DNA of 45,261 bases. It comes from Verrucomicrobiota bacterium. GTDB lineage: Bacteria; Verrucomicrobiota; Verrucomicrobiia; Opitutales; Opitutaceae. Made by a program: the position numbers and the translations under genes. Of this stretch, positions 28,993 to 37,223 are shown one piece after another; position 1 is the stretch's first letter, and each line of letters starts with the position of its first letter. A model generated the notes under the pieces. It was given only the letters and a program-made list of their open reading frames with translations. It was not told the DNA's origin and searched no databases. The stretch lies in contig JAPLTN010000061.1 of the NCBI GenBank assembly GCA_026398135.1, forward strand, positions 1 to 45,261. Reading direction: 5' to 3'.

Positions 28993-30495
28993 ATGCCGTT
29001 CGCCAAATTAGGTCTTCACACCAGCATTGTCCGCGCCGTCGCCGCCAAAGGTTACACCACGCCCTCGCCCATCCAAGAACAGGCCATCCCGGTCGTTCTT
29101 ACCGGTCGCGACTTGATCGCCTCCGCCCAAACCGGCACCGGTAAAACCGCCGCCTTCGCCCTCCCGATCCTTAATCGTCTCGGCCCTCACAAGGCTGCCG
29201 GCCCGCGCGTACTGGTCTTGGAGCCCACGCGTGAACTGGCCGCTCAAGTGGACGAAGCCTTCGCCGAGTTCGGCCAATTTACCGACGCTCGCCGCGCCCT
29301 GCTCCACGGCGGCGTGGGCTACGGCAAACAACGTTCCGATGTCCGCGCAGGAGCCGACATAGTCATCGCCACCGTCGGCCGCCTCATGGACTTCCTCCAA
29401 GAGCGCGCCCTGCGCCTCGACCACCTCGAAATCCTCGTCCTCGACGAAGTGGACCGCATGCTCGATATGGGCTTCATCAATGACGTCAAAAAGATCGTCG
29501 CGATGTGCCCCCCGAATCGCCAGACGCTGTTCTTCTCCGCCACCGTTCCGCCCGAGATCGAGGCCATTGCGCGTTTCGCCCTTAAAAACCCGGAACGCAT
29601 CAGCATCGGCCGCCAGCGTTCGGTCAACGAAAGCGTCACCCACGCCATTTATCCGGTGCCGATGCACCTTAAGTTTCCCCTGCTGCTCGCCCTCCTCGAA
29701 AAAACCGATTTCCACAGCGTCATCGTTTTCACCCGCACCAAACACGGTGCGGACAAGATTGCCAAAAAACTCAAATCCGAAGGCCATTCCGTAGCCGTGC
29801 TCCATGGCAATCGCAGCCAGGGCCAACGCAAGGATGCGCTCACCGGGTTCAAGGAAGGTCGCTACGAGGTGATGGTCGCCACCGACATCGCCGCCCGCGG
29901 GCTCGATGTAGCCGGCGTTACGCACGTGATTAATTACGACATCCCAGGCACGCCCGATGACTATGTTCACCGCATCGGCCGCACTGGACGCGCCGCCGCC
30001 GAAGGCGACGCCTTCACCCTGGTTTCTCCCGACCAGACCGGGGAAGTCCGCGCCATCGAGAAGTTCATCAAAGCCACCATTCCCCAGCTCCAGCTCGAAG
30101 GCTTTGATTACAAAGCCAAGGCGATCGCGCCCGCCGCCGGCACCGGCCAAGGCGAACGCGAATCCCACTACCGCGATCCCCGCGCCCCGCGCGGCGGCGG
30201 CCGCAGCTCCGGCGGCAGCGGCGGCGGTCGCGGCCCCGGCGGCGGCAGTGGCTTCGCTGGTCGCAGCGGTCCGGCCAGCCAAACGAACGGCCCGGTTTCC
30301 CTGCCTCCCCGCCGTGCGGATCACCATCAGGGCGACGCGCGCCCGCCTCGTGATGAGCGCGCCCCCGTCCCGGGTACCACCGGCGGCAAAGGCAGCGGCG
30401 GGCAGCAACGCGACAAAGACCGCGCACCCAATCCCTTCGTGCAAAAAGGCCGCCCCGGAGCCCACTGGCAGACCCGCGGCGACGGCCGACGCTGA
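28993..30495 (+). CDS. rhlE: DEAD-box RNA helicase, RhlE type
   Basis: A 500-aa ATP-dependent RNA helicase. Motifs: Q motif with PSPIQEQAIP, Walker A AQTGTGKT (about 45-52), PTRELAAQV, FFSATVPPE, ATDIAARGLDV and HRIGRTGRA. Motif II is DEVD (VLDEVDRMLDMGF) rather than DEAD. The last 130 residues are disordered and Gly/Arg/Ser-rich (RGGGRSSGGSGGGRGPGGGS), typical of RhlE proteins that bind structured RNA such as ribosomal precursors. A GC hairpin at 30513-30540 follows the stop. Possibly co-transcribed with the upstream tRNA-Gly. Confidence 0.93.
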   Translation: MPFAKLGLHTSIVRAVAAKGYTTPSPIQEQAIPVVLTGRDLIASAQTGTGKTAAFALPILNRLGPHKAAGPRVLVLEPTRELAAQVDEAFAEFGQFTDARRALLHGGVGYGKQRSDVRAGADIVIATVGRLMDFLQERALRLDHLEILVLDEVDRMLDMGFINDVKKIVAMCPPNRQTLFFSATVPPEIEAIARFALKNPERISIGRQRSVNESVTHAIYPVPMHLKFPLLLALLEKTDFHSVIVFTRTKHGADKIAKKLKSEGHSVAVLHGNRSQGQRKDALTGFKEGRYEVMVATDIAARGLDVAGVTHVINYDIPGTPDDYVHRIGRTGRAAAEGDAFTLVSPDQTGEVRAIEKFIKATIPQLQLEGFDYKAKAIAPAAGTGQGERESHYRDPRAPRGGGRSSGGSGGGRGPGGGSGFAGRSGPASQTNGPVSLPPRRADHHQGDARPPRDERAPVPGTTGGKGSGGQQRDKDRAPNPFVQKGRPGAHWQTRGDGRR

Positions 30496-30512
30496 GCAGG
30501 TTTGTTTTCATC

Positions 30513-30540
30513 CCGCCCGGCCGATTTTTAGGCCGGGCGG
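30513..30540 (+). terminator. hairpin after rhlE
   Basis: CCGCCCGGCC (30513-30522) pairs perfectly with GGCCGGGCGG (30531-30540) around GATTTTTA. It lies 17 bp after the rhlE stop. No T tract follows directly, so this is a probable but not classical terminator. Confidence 0.55.
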
Positions 30541-30652
30541 CAGCTTCCGGTTTTGCGCCCCGTGCAGGAAAGAGCTAGCGCGCCTCGCCGCAGGAATTTG
30601 TGCCCGCGTTTGTAGGCAACCCGTGAGACAGCCCTGAGTCTGAAGCTAGCGC

Positions 30653-31036
30653 ATGAAAACCATCCCCTCCTTGCTAGCCCCCGACAACCTTGCCGAAAAA
30701 CTCATCATCACCGGCATCCATTTGGAGTTAACGGCCGCCTTGCGGCAGCGTATAGCCGACAAAGTCGTGCGACTTTTGCGGCACGAACCCCGCATTGATC
30801 GGGTGCGCATCGACCTCGATAACGACAAAACCAAGGGGCTCACGCATTTTGTGGCCAAGGGTCGCATAGAAATTCAAGGGCCCGACTTGATTGCCTCGGT
30901 CGAGGACGAAGATGCCTATAAAACCATCGACCTGCTGATCGATAAACTCGACGCGGCCTTGCGCCGCCGCTCGGGCAAAAAAACCGGGCCACGCAACGAC
31001 CCGAATAAACGGATAATCATCAATCCTGTTGCTTAA
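30653..31036 (+). CDS. hpf: ribosome hibernation-promoting factor / RaiA family
   Basis: A 127-aa short-form protein of the S30AE/sigma-54 modulation family. It binds the 30S decoding region and stalls idle ribosomes. Matching features are LIITGIHLELTAALRQRIADK at the start, the central beta segment (VRIDLDNDKTKGLTHFVAKG), and DEDAYKTIDLLIDKLDAALR with the trailing basic tail RRRSGKKTG. No long C-terminal dimerisation domain is present. It stands alone downstream of rhlE and converges with the gene at 31156. Confidence 0.88.
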   Translation: MKTIPSLLAPDNLAEKLIITGIHLELTAALRQRIADKVVRLLRHEPRIDRVRIDLDNDKTKGLTHFVAKGRIEIQGPDLIASVEDEDAYKTIDLLIDKLDAALRRRSGKKTGPRNDPNKRIIINPVA

Positions 31037-31050
31037 AAAGTAACAAAAGA

Positions 31051-31137
31051 GAACGAAGGATCACGGGTAAAATCGGCCTCCCTTCAGGCGCCGCTTTCCC
31101 CGTGAATCCATCTATAAGTGTGGTGCCACCTTCGTTC
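31051..31137 (-). terminator. large nested inverted repeat between convergent genes
   Basis: An outer pair GAACGAAGG (31051-31059) / CCTTCGTTC (31129-31137) encloses an inner pair CACGGG (31062-31067) / CCCGTG (31099-31104). On the minus strand the outer stem is followed by TCTTTTGTTACTTTTT, so it can end transcription of the gene at 31156-31983. The minus strand also reads GAAGGTGGCACCACA, which resembles a T-box antiterminator core, but no specifier stem is recognisable. Confidence 0.5.
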
Positions 31138-31155
31138 CGGTGATTCCGTGAACGT

Positions 31156-31983
31156 TCACTTTCCCACGGCAGCCAACGCGAGGTCTTCCTGAATCTTTTC
31201 CTGCTTTTCAACCAGCGTATCTATTTCAACGGCCAGCTTTTTCCATTCGGCCGCGTTTTCGCTCTCAGGGGCGGTCCAAGTGATCGCGGAGGCGCCTTCG
31301 CCTGTTCCGGGGCTCCATTGCCCCCAGGACCGATTCAACAACGCAAAACTCGCGTCGTAACGCGCGAGTAAATCGCCCTCGATCTTGCGTAGCGGGCGCA
31401 AATCGATCAGGGGCCGCAGGGCGCCTCCGACCAGTCCGTTCATGATCGCCATGCGCCGGGCGGGCGGGAGTTCGCCGATGGCGCGCATGGCTTTCATGGC
31501 GTCGTTTTCCAAGTCGTCGAGTCGCGTGCGAAGGGCCGTTCCTGAAGCGATCAAGCGGGTCAATCGCGCCTGCCGCTCCGTCAACTCGGTCTGGCTGCGC
31601 ACCGACGACCAATTCGCGTCATCACCGCCAAAGAAGGTTTGGGCGGAGTTAACGTATTTTTTAACCGCTGCCTGGGCGGGCACGACCACCTTGAACATCA
31701 CCGACATGGAAGGCCGCGTGTCCATGGATAGTTTCGCCAGCGAAGTATCGATCTGCTTGTCGAGTTGAGCTTGCAGGCGTTCATGCTCGGCCGGGTCGTT
31801 GGAGGCGCGCACCGCGCCTTGGATTTTGGCGATCTCCGCTTTCAAGGTCGCCAGCTCGGCGAGGTCTTCGGGGGAAGGGTCAGCCGCCCAAGCGGTCGAG
31901 GCCGCCCAGACGAGGGATAAAAGACCGAGGCTTAAGATCGAACCAAAGTACGAGCGTTTCCTTTTTGAGGGCGTGTTATCCAT
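31156..31983 (-). CDS. secreted or periplasmic helical protein of unknown function
   Basis: A 275-aa protein with a clear Sec signal peptide (basic KRKRSYFG, hydrophobic core ILSLGLLSLVWAAST, cleavage near AWA-AD, about residue 34). The mature part is mainly charged helix with coiled-coil character (LAELATLKAEIAKIQGAV, EHERLQAQLDKQIDTSLAK, LTERQARLTRLIASG). A conserved-looking central segment reads LPPARRMAIMNGLVGGALRP. I do not recognise a family. It is convergent with hpf and divergent from tRNA-Leu. Confidence 0.75.
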   Translation of the reverse strand: MDNTPSKRKRSYFGSILSLGLLSLVWAASTAWAADPSPEDLAELATLKAEIAKIQGAVRASNDPAEHERLQAQLDKQIDTSLAKLSMDTRPSMSVMFKVVVPAQAAVKKYVNSAQTFFGGDDANWSSVRSQTELTERQARLTRLIASGTALRTRLDDLENDAMKAMRAIGELPPARRMAIMNGLVGGALRPLIDLRPLRKIEGDLLARYDASFALLNRSWGQWSPGTGEGASAITWTAPESENAAEWKKLAVEIDTLVEKQEKIQEDLALAAVGK

Positions 31984-32167
31984 GGCATTATGAACAGCAG
32001 ACTACGTGCCGCCAACCACCCTAAACCGGGACCTCGAGACCCTTGCCCAAGGCCTGGGCGAGGCAACCCGTCCGGGCTGGTTTTGAAAAACCCTGAAAAC
32101 CTTGATTTTGGGGCTTGTCAGCGGCGGGGGCGTTTGTCTCTCTCCACCTTCCTCTCGCAGCAGCTTT

Positions 32168-32252
32168 GCCCAGATGGTGGAATTGGTAGACACACACGTT
32201 TGAGGGGCGTGTGCCGAAAGGCGTGCAGGTTCGAGTCCTGTTCTGGGCACCA
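32168..32252 (+). tRNA. tRNA-Leu(GAG)
   Basis: GCCCAGATGGTGGAATTGGT starts the gene. The anticodon stem CACGT/GCGTG encloses TTGAGGG, giving anticodon GAG. A long variable arm (TGCCGAAAGGCG) marks a class II tRNA. The T arm GCAGGTTCGAGTCCTG and acceptor TCTGGGC close it, and discriminator A plus CCA are encoded. Confidence 0.95.
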
Positions 32253-32448
32253 CTTTTAAAAGCCTCCGGATTAAACTCCGGGGGCTTTTGCTTTTTAACG
32301 GTCTCGCGCAAGTGCTTTGGGAAACGGCTTGCCTGCGTGTGTGCGGTCGTGAAGCTGCGCCATCCCGCTGCCTTCCGCAGCGAATTTCCGCCAAACCCGC
32401 CACTTCACACCGCTCGCAGGCCCGCCGCCTGCTTTGTATCTATTCCGC

Positions 32449-34383
32449 ATGGACGAGACGACCTCACCGCAAACGCCCGATTCCACCCCCGGGCTCAACA
32501 AACTGGATTTGACCCAACTCCAAGGCTTCAGCTTTGGCACCTCGTGGGTGCAGGATAAATCCGGCCAGGGCGGACCCGGCGGCCCGCCGCGCGGCGACCG
32601 CCGCGACGAGCGTCCGCGCCGCGAGGGCGATGCTCCGGTGCGCCGGGATCGGCGCGACTTTAAGCGCCCCACCGCCGGCCCGGTCGGCGATGCGCCTTCC
32701 GCTCCCCCAGCCGAGGGCGGTGATCGTCCGGCCCGTCCTGCTGGCGGCGGCGAACGTCGTTTTGATCGTCCCGCCGGTCCCGGCGGCCCAGGCGGCCCTG
32801 GTGGTCCGCGCGGCGGCGATCGTCCCCGCTTCGAGCGCCGCGAGGGCGGCCCCGACGCCGGTCGTCGCGATTTCCGCGGCCCTCCGCGCGAGCCGGTCGG
32901 CCCCTACATCAGCCCGTTTTTCACCGTCACGTTTTATCCCGAGGACGCCAGCTTCAAGGCCCTCGCCGACGCCATTCGCAAATCCTGCCGCACCTTCGAG
33001 CTGTTCTACATCGCCCGTTCGGTGGTGGAGAAAAACGACCGTTTCGTCGCGGTCGTTCAGCGCATCGCCCCCAATGCCCGCCCCGCCGCTCCTTCCGCCG
33101 AGGGTGCTGCGCCTGCTCCGACCGTGCCCGGAGTAAAGCCCGCGCCCTTCTTCATCTCCGTGCCGGACGGCGTGCCTTTCGACACCGAGGACGCCGCCAT
33201 CGCCCATGTTTTGGAAAAGCACCTGGGCAACTTCTTCGAGACCGCCGAGGTCGAGGTCGAGGCACCCAAGGGCAATTTCCAGGTGGTCAACCGTTGCTCC
33301 ATCACCAGCACGCTGCTCGCTCCGCCCAACTACCATCTCTACAACTCGATCCTCGCCCAGCATCACGCGGCCAACGTCCGCATGTCGCTTGAGGCCTACA
33401 AGACCAAGATCGAGACCGTGCGCGATCCCGAGGTCGTCGCCCAGTGGCTCGAAAAGATGAAGAAGGCGGTGCGCTACACCGTGAAGCCGGCCCCGGTGCG
33501 CGCGCCCAAGGTTGCCGCCGCCGCTACGGCCGCCGCAGGCGAAACCACCGCTCCGGTCGATTCCGCCGAGACGCCTGCGGCCGAGTCCGCCCTGGCCGAG
33601 CCGGTGGCCGCCGAGGCCGCTGCGCCCGCGATCTCGCCCGAGGCTCCCGCCGCCGCTTTGCCATCCTTCGATTCGCTCGAAGAGGCCCGTCAGTATCTGC
33701 TCACCGAGGCCCGCCATCGCGTGGTGCGCAGCGTCGAGCAGCTCCGTTTCCCGGGCAAAATCCTGGAAACCATCCCGGCCAACACCGAGATCCGCCGCGC
33801 CGTCGAGGGTGCCCTCGCCGCCCAGCGTCGCTTCCCGCTCGATACCGCCAACGCCCTGCGCGGCCGCCTGCGCCGCGAGAGTTTCACCATCTTTAAGAAG
33901 GGCTCGAAAGGCGTCAGCTACGTGTGCGCGGTCAAACGTCGCTTCCGCGTGCCGGGCCAGAGTTTCTCCGACTCGCTGGCCGCGCTCATCGCCTACGTTG
34001 AGGCGCATCCGATGGTCAAAGGCAGCGAGCTGGGCGAGAAACATCTCGGTCTGGCCGCGCGTCCTGCGCCGGTTGAAGGCGCGGAACCCGTGCCGGTGCC
34101 CGCCGAAGAGATCGAGAAGCTCACCAAGCTCAAGGGCGACCTCCGCTACCTGGTCAAGGAAGGCTACATGACCGAGTTTGTGGACGGCACGCTGTTCTGC
34201 CCGCCCCCGATGGTCGAATCCCGCAAGCGCGAGATCGAGGCCACCGAGGTCGATCCGGAGAACTTCCCCGAGGCTCCCGCTCCCGAAGTCAAACCCCAGG
34301 CTCAAGCGGTTGCCGAGGCGGCACCTGTCGTAGAGGCGGCTTCGGCCGAGTCCTCCGACACCGCACCCGAGCCTACCGCTTAA
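32449..34383 (+). CDS. large conserved-looking protein with Gly/Arg/Pro-rich N-terminus
   Basis: A 644-aa cytoplasmic protein that I do not recognise. After a short motif (LDLTQLQGFSFGTSWVQDKS) comes a disordered basic region of about 130 residues rich in RRDRRD, GGPGGPGG and RRDFRGP, like RGG-type RNA-binding tails. Next is a folded region (about 150-340: YISPFFTVTFYPEDASFKAL ... NRCSITSTLLAPPNYHLYNS), an Ala/Pro linker, and a helical C-terminal half (EARQYLLTEARHRVVRSVEQ; ESFTIFKKGSKGVSYVCAVK) ending in a winged-helix-like LRYLVKEGYMTEFVDGTLFC. Nucleic-acid binding is likely; the exact role is unknown. The start at 32449 is preferred over TTG at 32434. A terminator follows. Confidence 0.85.
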   Translation: MDETTSPQTPDSTPGLNKLDLTQLQGFSFGTSWVQDKSGQGGPGGPPRGDRRDERPRREGDAPVRRDRRDFKRPTAGPVGDAPSAPPAEGGDRPARPAGGGERRFDRPAGPGGPGGPGGPRGGDRPRFERREGGPDAGRRDFRGPPREPVGPYISPFFTVTFYPEDASFKALADAIRKSCRTFELFYIARSVVEKNDRFVAVVQRIAPNARPAAPSAEGAAPAPTVPGVKPAPFFISVPDGVPFDTEDAAIAHVLEKHLGNFFETAEVEVEAPKGNFQVVNRCSITSTLLAPPNYHLYNSILAQHHAANVRMSLEAYKTKIETVRDPEVVAQWLEKMKKAVRYTVKPAPVRAPKVAAAATAAAGETTAPVDSAETPAAESALAEPVAAEAAAPAISPEAPAAALPSFDSLEEARQYLLTEARHRVVRSVEQLRFPGKILETIPANTEIRRAVEGALAAQRRFPLDTANALRGRLRRESFTIFKKGSKGVSYVCAVKRRFRVPGQSFSDSLAALIAYVEAHPMVKGSELGEKHLGLAARPAPVEGAEPVPVPAEEIEKLTKLKGDLRYLVKEGYMTEFVDGTLFCPPPMVESRKREIEATEVDPENFPEAPAPEVKPQAQAVAEAAPVVEAASAESSDTAPEPTA

Positions 34384-34409
34384 GCCGGTTAAACTCTTAA
34401 AAACCAAAG

Positions 34410-34437
34410 CCCCCGGATTTACGTCCGGGGGTTTTTT
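34410..34437 (+). terminator. intrinsic terminator
   Basis: CCCCCGGA (34410-34417) pairs with TCCGGGGG (34424-34431), followed directly by six T (34432-34437), 26 bp after the stop of the gene at 32449-34383. Confidence 0.9.
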
Positions 34438-34549
34438 GTTGTTCGGGGTGTGGGGGGAAGGGCGGTTTGATTCTAAAGTACATTTTAAAACCCTAAGCCT
34501 GCGGGACGCAGGCGCTCCCCGGACCATCTAAACCAAATTTGAATGCGAA

Positions 34550-34996
34550 CTAAGTTTGCCGCAGCATCAGGCGATGGCGGTGGTCGCTGGTATGCGTCAG
34601 GTCCAGATGGAGGGCGGCGGCGGGCAGCCAGTCGGGGACTTTTTCCGGCCATTCGACGGCGAGCCACCAGGGCGGGGTCAGGAAATCGTCGATCATCAAG
34701 TCCTCCAGCTGCGCGCCCGCCTCCAGGCGGTAGGCGTCCACGTGGATGAGGGTGCGCCCCGCGCCGCGATGCAGGGTGAAGATGTTGAAAGTCGGGCTGG
34801 TCACTTGCTCGTTTATGCCGAGCCCGGCGGCGAGACCTTGGACAAAGGTGGTTTTCCCCGCTCCCAGATCGCCGTGCAAGGCGAGCGTGCTGCCCGGTGG
34901 CAAGGCGGTGGCGAGGCGGGCGGCGAGGGCGCGGGTTTCTTCCGCCGTGCTCGTGATCACGCCGGCGCGCAGTTCACTTAAAATGCTCGAAGCCAT
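34550..34996 (-). CDS. tsaE: tRNA threonylcarbamoyladenosine biosynthesis ATPase
   Basis: A 148-aa P-loop ATPase that works with TsaB and TsaD to make the universal t6A modification of ANN-decoding tRNAs. Walker A is GDLGAGKTT (42-50). TSPTFNIFTLH, LIHVDAYRL and LAVEWPEKV are conserved family blocks. The start at 34996 (MASSILSELR) overlaps the last 23 bases of thiL, suggesting coupled translation. It is the last gene of the minus-strand operon. Confidence 0.92.
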   Translation of the reverse strand: MASSILSELRAGVITSTAEETRALAARLATALPPGSTLALHGDLGAGKTTFVQGLAAGLGINEQVTSPTFNIFTLHRGAGRTLIHVDAYRLEAGAQLEDLMIDDFLTPPWWLAVEWPEKVPDWLPAAALHLDLTHTSDHRHRLMLRQT

Positions 34997-35886
34997 GATA
35001 GGGGGCGAGGTCGAGCGCGCCGGAGTCGGGCGCATCGTGGTCGGCGAGACGGCCGATGATGGTCAGGGGAACGCGCGGGAAGGCGCTGCGCCAGTCGGTG
35101 GCGAGGCGGGCGGCTTTGGCCGGGGTGCCGCGAACGGTGAAGAGCAGTTCGTAGTCCTCGCCGTCGGTGAGGGCGGCGCGCAGGTCGCAGCCTTTGCGCC
35201 GGGGCAGGAGTTCGGCAAACAGGATCGGTTTCGCACCGGTGGGCACGAGGTGGTGCAGGTCCTTGGCCAGGCCGTCGCTCACATCGAGCATGGCGTTCGG
35301 CCAGGCGTGGGGTGAATTTCCAGTGGTGGCCGGAGGCGAGGCTGCCGCCGAGCACGCCGGTGACGGCAATAAAATCGCCCGCGCGCGCGCCCGAACGGGT
35401 GAGTGCGCGTTTGCCCGAGGCGCGGCCAAGCAGGGTGAGCGAGGCGACGAGGCCGCCGCGATGGGTGGCGAGGTCGCCGCCGACCAAGGGCACGCGGTGT
35501 TGGCGGGCGAGGGCGGCCAGACCGCGATAAAACGCCTCCAGCCAGTCGAGCCGGGTGCGCGGGTCGAGGGCGAGGGAGACGACGGCGGCCTCGGGGTGTC
35601 CGCCCATGGCGGCGATGTCCGAGAGGTTGCGCGCGAGGAGTTTCCGGCCGACTGCGCGGGGCGCGATGGCGTCGTCGAAATGCTCGCCGTAGATGACGGG
35701 ATCGACGGTGAGCAGCGCGGGGCCGTTGCCATGTTTGGGAGAGGCCGGGAGCACGGCGCAATCGTCGCCCATGCCATGGGGCGCGGCGGGCATGGTGGCG
35801 CCGAGCCAGCGGCGGATTTTGGCCAAGAGCTTTTGTTCGCCGAGCGAGACGATGGTCAGGGCCGCGTTGTCCGAAAAAGGATGCAT
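34974..35886 (-). pseudogene. thiL: thiamine-monophosphate kinase, frameshifted
   Basis: ThiL phosphorylates thiamine monophosphate to the active cofactor. The first part, from 35886, has GDDCAVL, TVDPVIYGEHF, LSDIAAMGGHPEA, VPLVGGDLA and VTGVLGGSLASGHHWKFTPR. Near 35290-35300 the frame changes: the C-terminal blocks AMLDVSDGLAKDLHHL, TDGEDYELLF and GALDLAPYHGFEH continue in a different frame, ending at 34974. About 10 residues usually found between TPRLAE and AMLDVSDG are also missing, so the lesion looks like a small deletion, not only a single-base slip. Either the gene is broken or the assembly has an error. The start lies 4 bp after the CPBP gene. Confidence 0.85.
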
Positions 35887-35890
35887 GTTC

Positions 35891-36805
35891 TCAGGAGGGG
35901 AAACCGGCCAGAAGCAGTACGATGGTGTGCAGGTTAAACAAGGAGTGGGTCACGATCGGGGTGAGCGGGTGTCCACCGCGTTCGTAGGCCAGGGCCAGGC
36001 CGATCGCCAGCACCGCGAGCGGGAGAAAAACCGAGAGGCTGCCGTGCATCGCGGAGAAGGTGAGCGCGGGCACCAGTAACGCGATGGCGCGCGGGGTGCG
36101 CGAGCGCAGCCAGCGAAAAAGGCCGATGCGGAAGAGCGTTTCCTCGGTGAGGGGCGCGATGATCACCGCCAGCACGATCATGCAGGCGAGGGCCGGCAGG
36201 TCGCCGGAATTGGCGAAGAGCGTGACGAGTTCCTGAGCTTCCGGTTCGACGCCGAAAAGTGGCAGCAGGGCTTGCCAGGCAAAACTGGTCGCCCAGACGA
36301 GCGGCAGCAGGGTGACGAAGGCGAGGGCACCGCGCGCGATTGCCCTGCGAGCAGTGTCGGACGTCAGGCCGGGCTCTGGCGAGAGGGGCGGGGCGGGGGC
36401 GGCAGGGCAGTCGGCGAGGGCTTCCTTCTGACGCGGTCGCAGATGCCAGAACCACGCGTGGGCGAGGCCGGCCAGCATGCCGACTTGAAACGCGCCGCTG
36501 GCGACCACGTGGTAAAGTCCCATCGATCCGTCGCTGGCCGGCGGGAACCATTTTGCCCCGGCCTGGGTGGCGGCGAGTTGCAGGAGCACGCCGCCACCCA
36601 GAGTGCAGGCGGCGGTGAGAATCACCTCGGTCGCGTTGTAGGATGAACCCGCCAGCGCCACCGGCCGACGGCCGCACAGGCGTTCCCGCAGACTCGGCCA
36701 TTTGCGCAGCAACAAGACTGTGCCGGTCAACAGCAGGACGGCTTCGGCGGCGACGAGCGCGATTTGCGCGGGGGTGAGGGCGAGGGCGGTTTCGGTGGCG
36801 GACAC
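35891..36805 (-). CDS. CPBP-family intramembrane metalloprotease
   Basis: A 304-aa membrane protein with about seven to eight hydrophobic segments and the three CPBP (Abi/Rce1) motifs: Glu221-Glu222 with Arg226 (TEETLFRIG), His254 in FSAMHG, and His287 with Asn291 in THSLFN. These proteases cut substrates within the membrane; in bacteria some process peptides or give immunity to bacteriocins, but the role here is unknown. It is in a four-gene minus-strand operon with a small acidic gene upstream and thiL and tsaE downstream. Confidence 0.9.
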   Translation of the reverse strand: MSATETALALTPAQIALVAAEAVLLLTGTVLLLRKWPSLRERLCGRRPVALAGSSYNATEVILTAACTLGGGVLLQLAATQAGAKWFPPASDGSMGLYHVVASGAFQVGMLAGLAHAWFWHLRPRQKEALADCPAAPAPPLSPEPGLTSDTARRAIARGALAFVTLLPLVWATSFAWQALLPLFGVEPEAQELVTLFANSGDLPALACMIVLAVIIAPLTEETLFRIGLFRWLRSRTPRAIALLVPALTFSAMHGSLSVFLPLAVLAIGLALAYERGGHPLTPIVTHSLFNLHTIVLLLAGFPS

Positions 36806-36831
36806 AGGGAGGGCGGCGGACTCAGACGGGC

Positions 36832-37089
36832 TCAGTCTTCGTCGCCGGTCGATTCCGTATTTTGATCGGCGTCGAAGGAGTCCACGTAGCGCTCGGCGAA
36901 AAAGTCCTCGGATTCGAGGATGCCCATGGTGTGGTCGAGCACGGTGCGGCGGTCGGCGGGGGCGAGCCGGGGTTGTTCCAGGGTGAGGAATTCGTCGAGC
37001 GCGGCGCGGGCCGAGGCGCGGTCTTTAATGCCGGCAAGCAGGTCGTCGGCCTGGCCGGCGAGATCGTCGATGATAGGGCGGAGGTTCAT
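36832..37089 (-). CDS. small acidic protein of unknown function
   Basis: An 85-aa cytoplasmic protein, mostly helical (LRPIIDDLAGQADDLLAGI, ARAALDEFLTLEQPRL) with a very acidic tail (DSFDADQNTESTGDED). I do not recognise the family. It is the first gene of the operon that continues with the CPBP protease after 26 bp, and it is divergent from ydbH. The start at 37089 has no strong ribosome site. Confidence 0.7.
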   Translation of the reverse strand: MNLRPIIDDLAGQADDLLAGIKDRASARAALDEFLTLEQPRLAPADRRTVLDHTMGILESEDFFAERYVDSFDADQNTESTGDED

Positions 37090-37223
37090 GGCGTGAAGAG
37101 GGCAGGGGACAGGGCGGCGAAAAAAGACAGGGGTGGCAAAAAAGATCGGCGGTGAAAGCGGTGGGCGAGCGGGAAGTTTTTTACGCGCTCGAAACCGGAG
37201 CGGGAACCGGTGAAGGATGCGAC

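Noticed and set aside
31051-31137. True T-box riboswitch
   Set aside because: No specifier stem is visible and no gene follows on the minus strand; it is kept only as a terminator with an odd resemblance.
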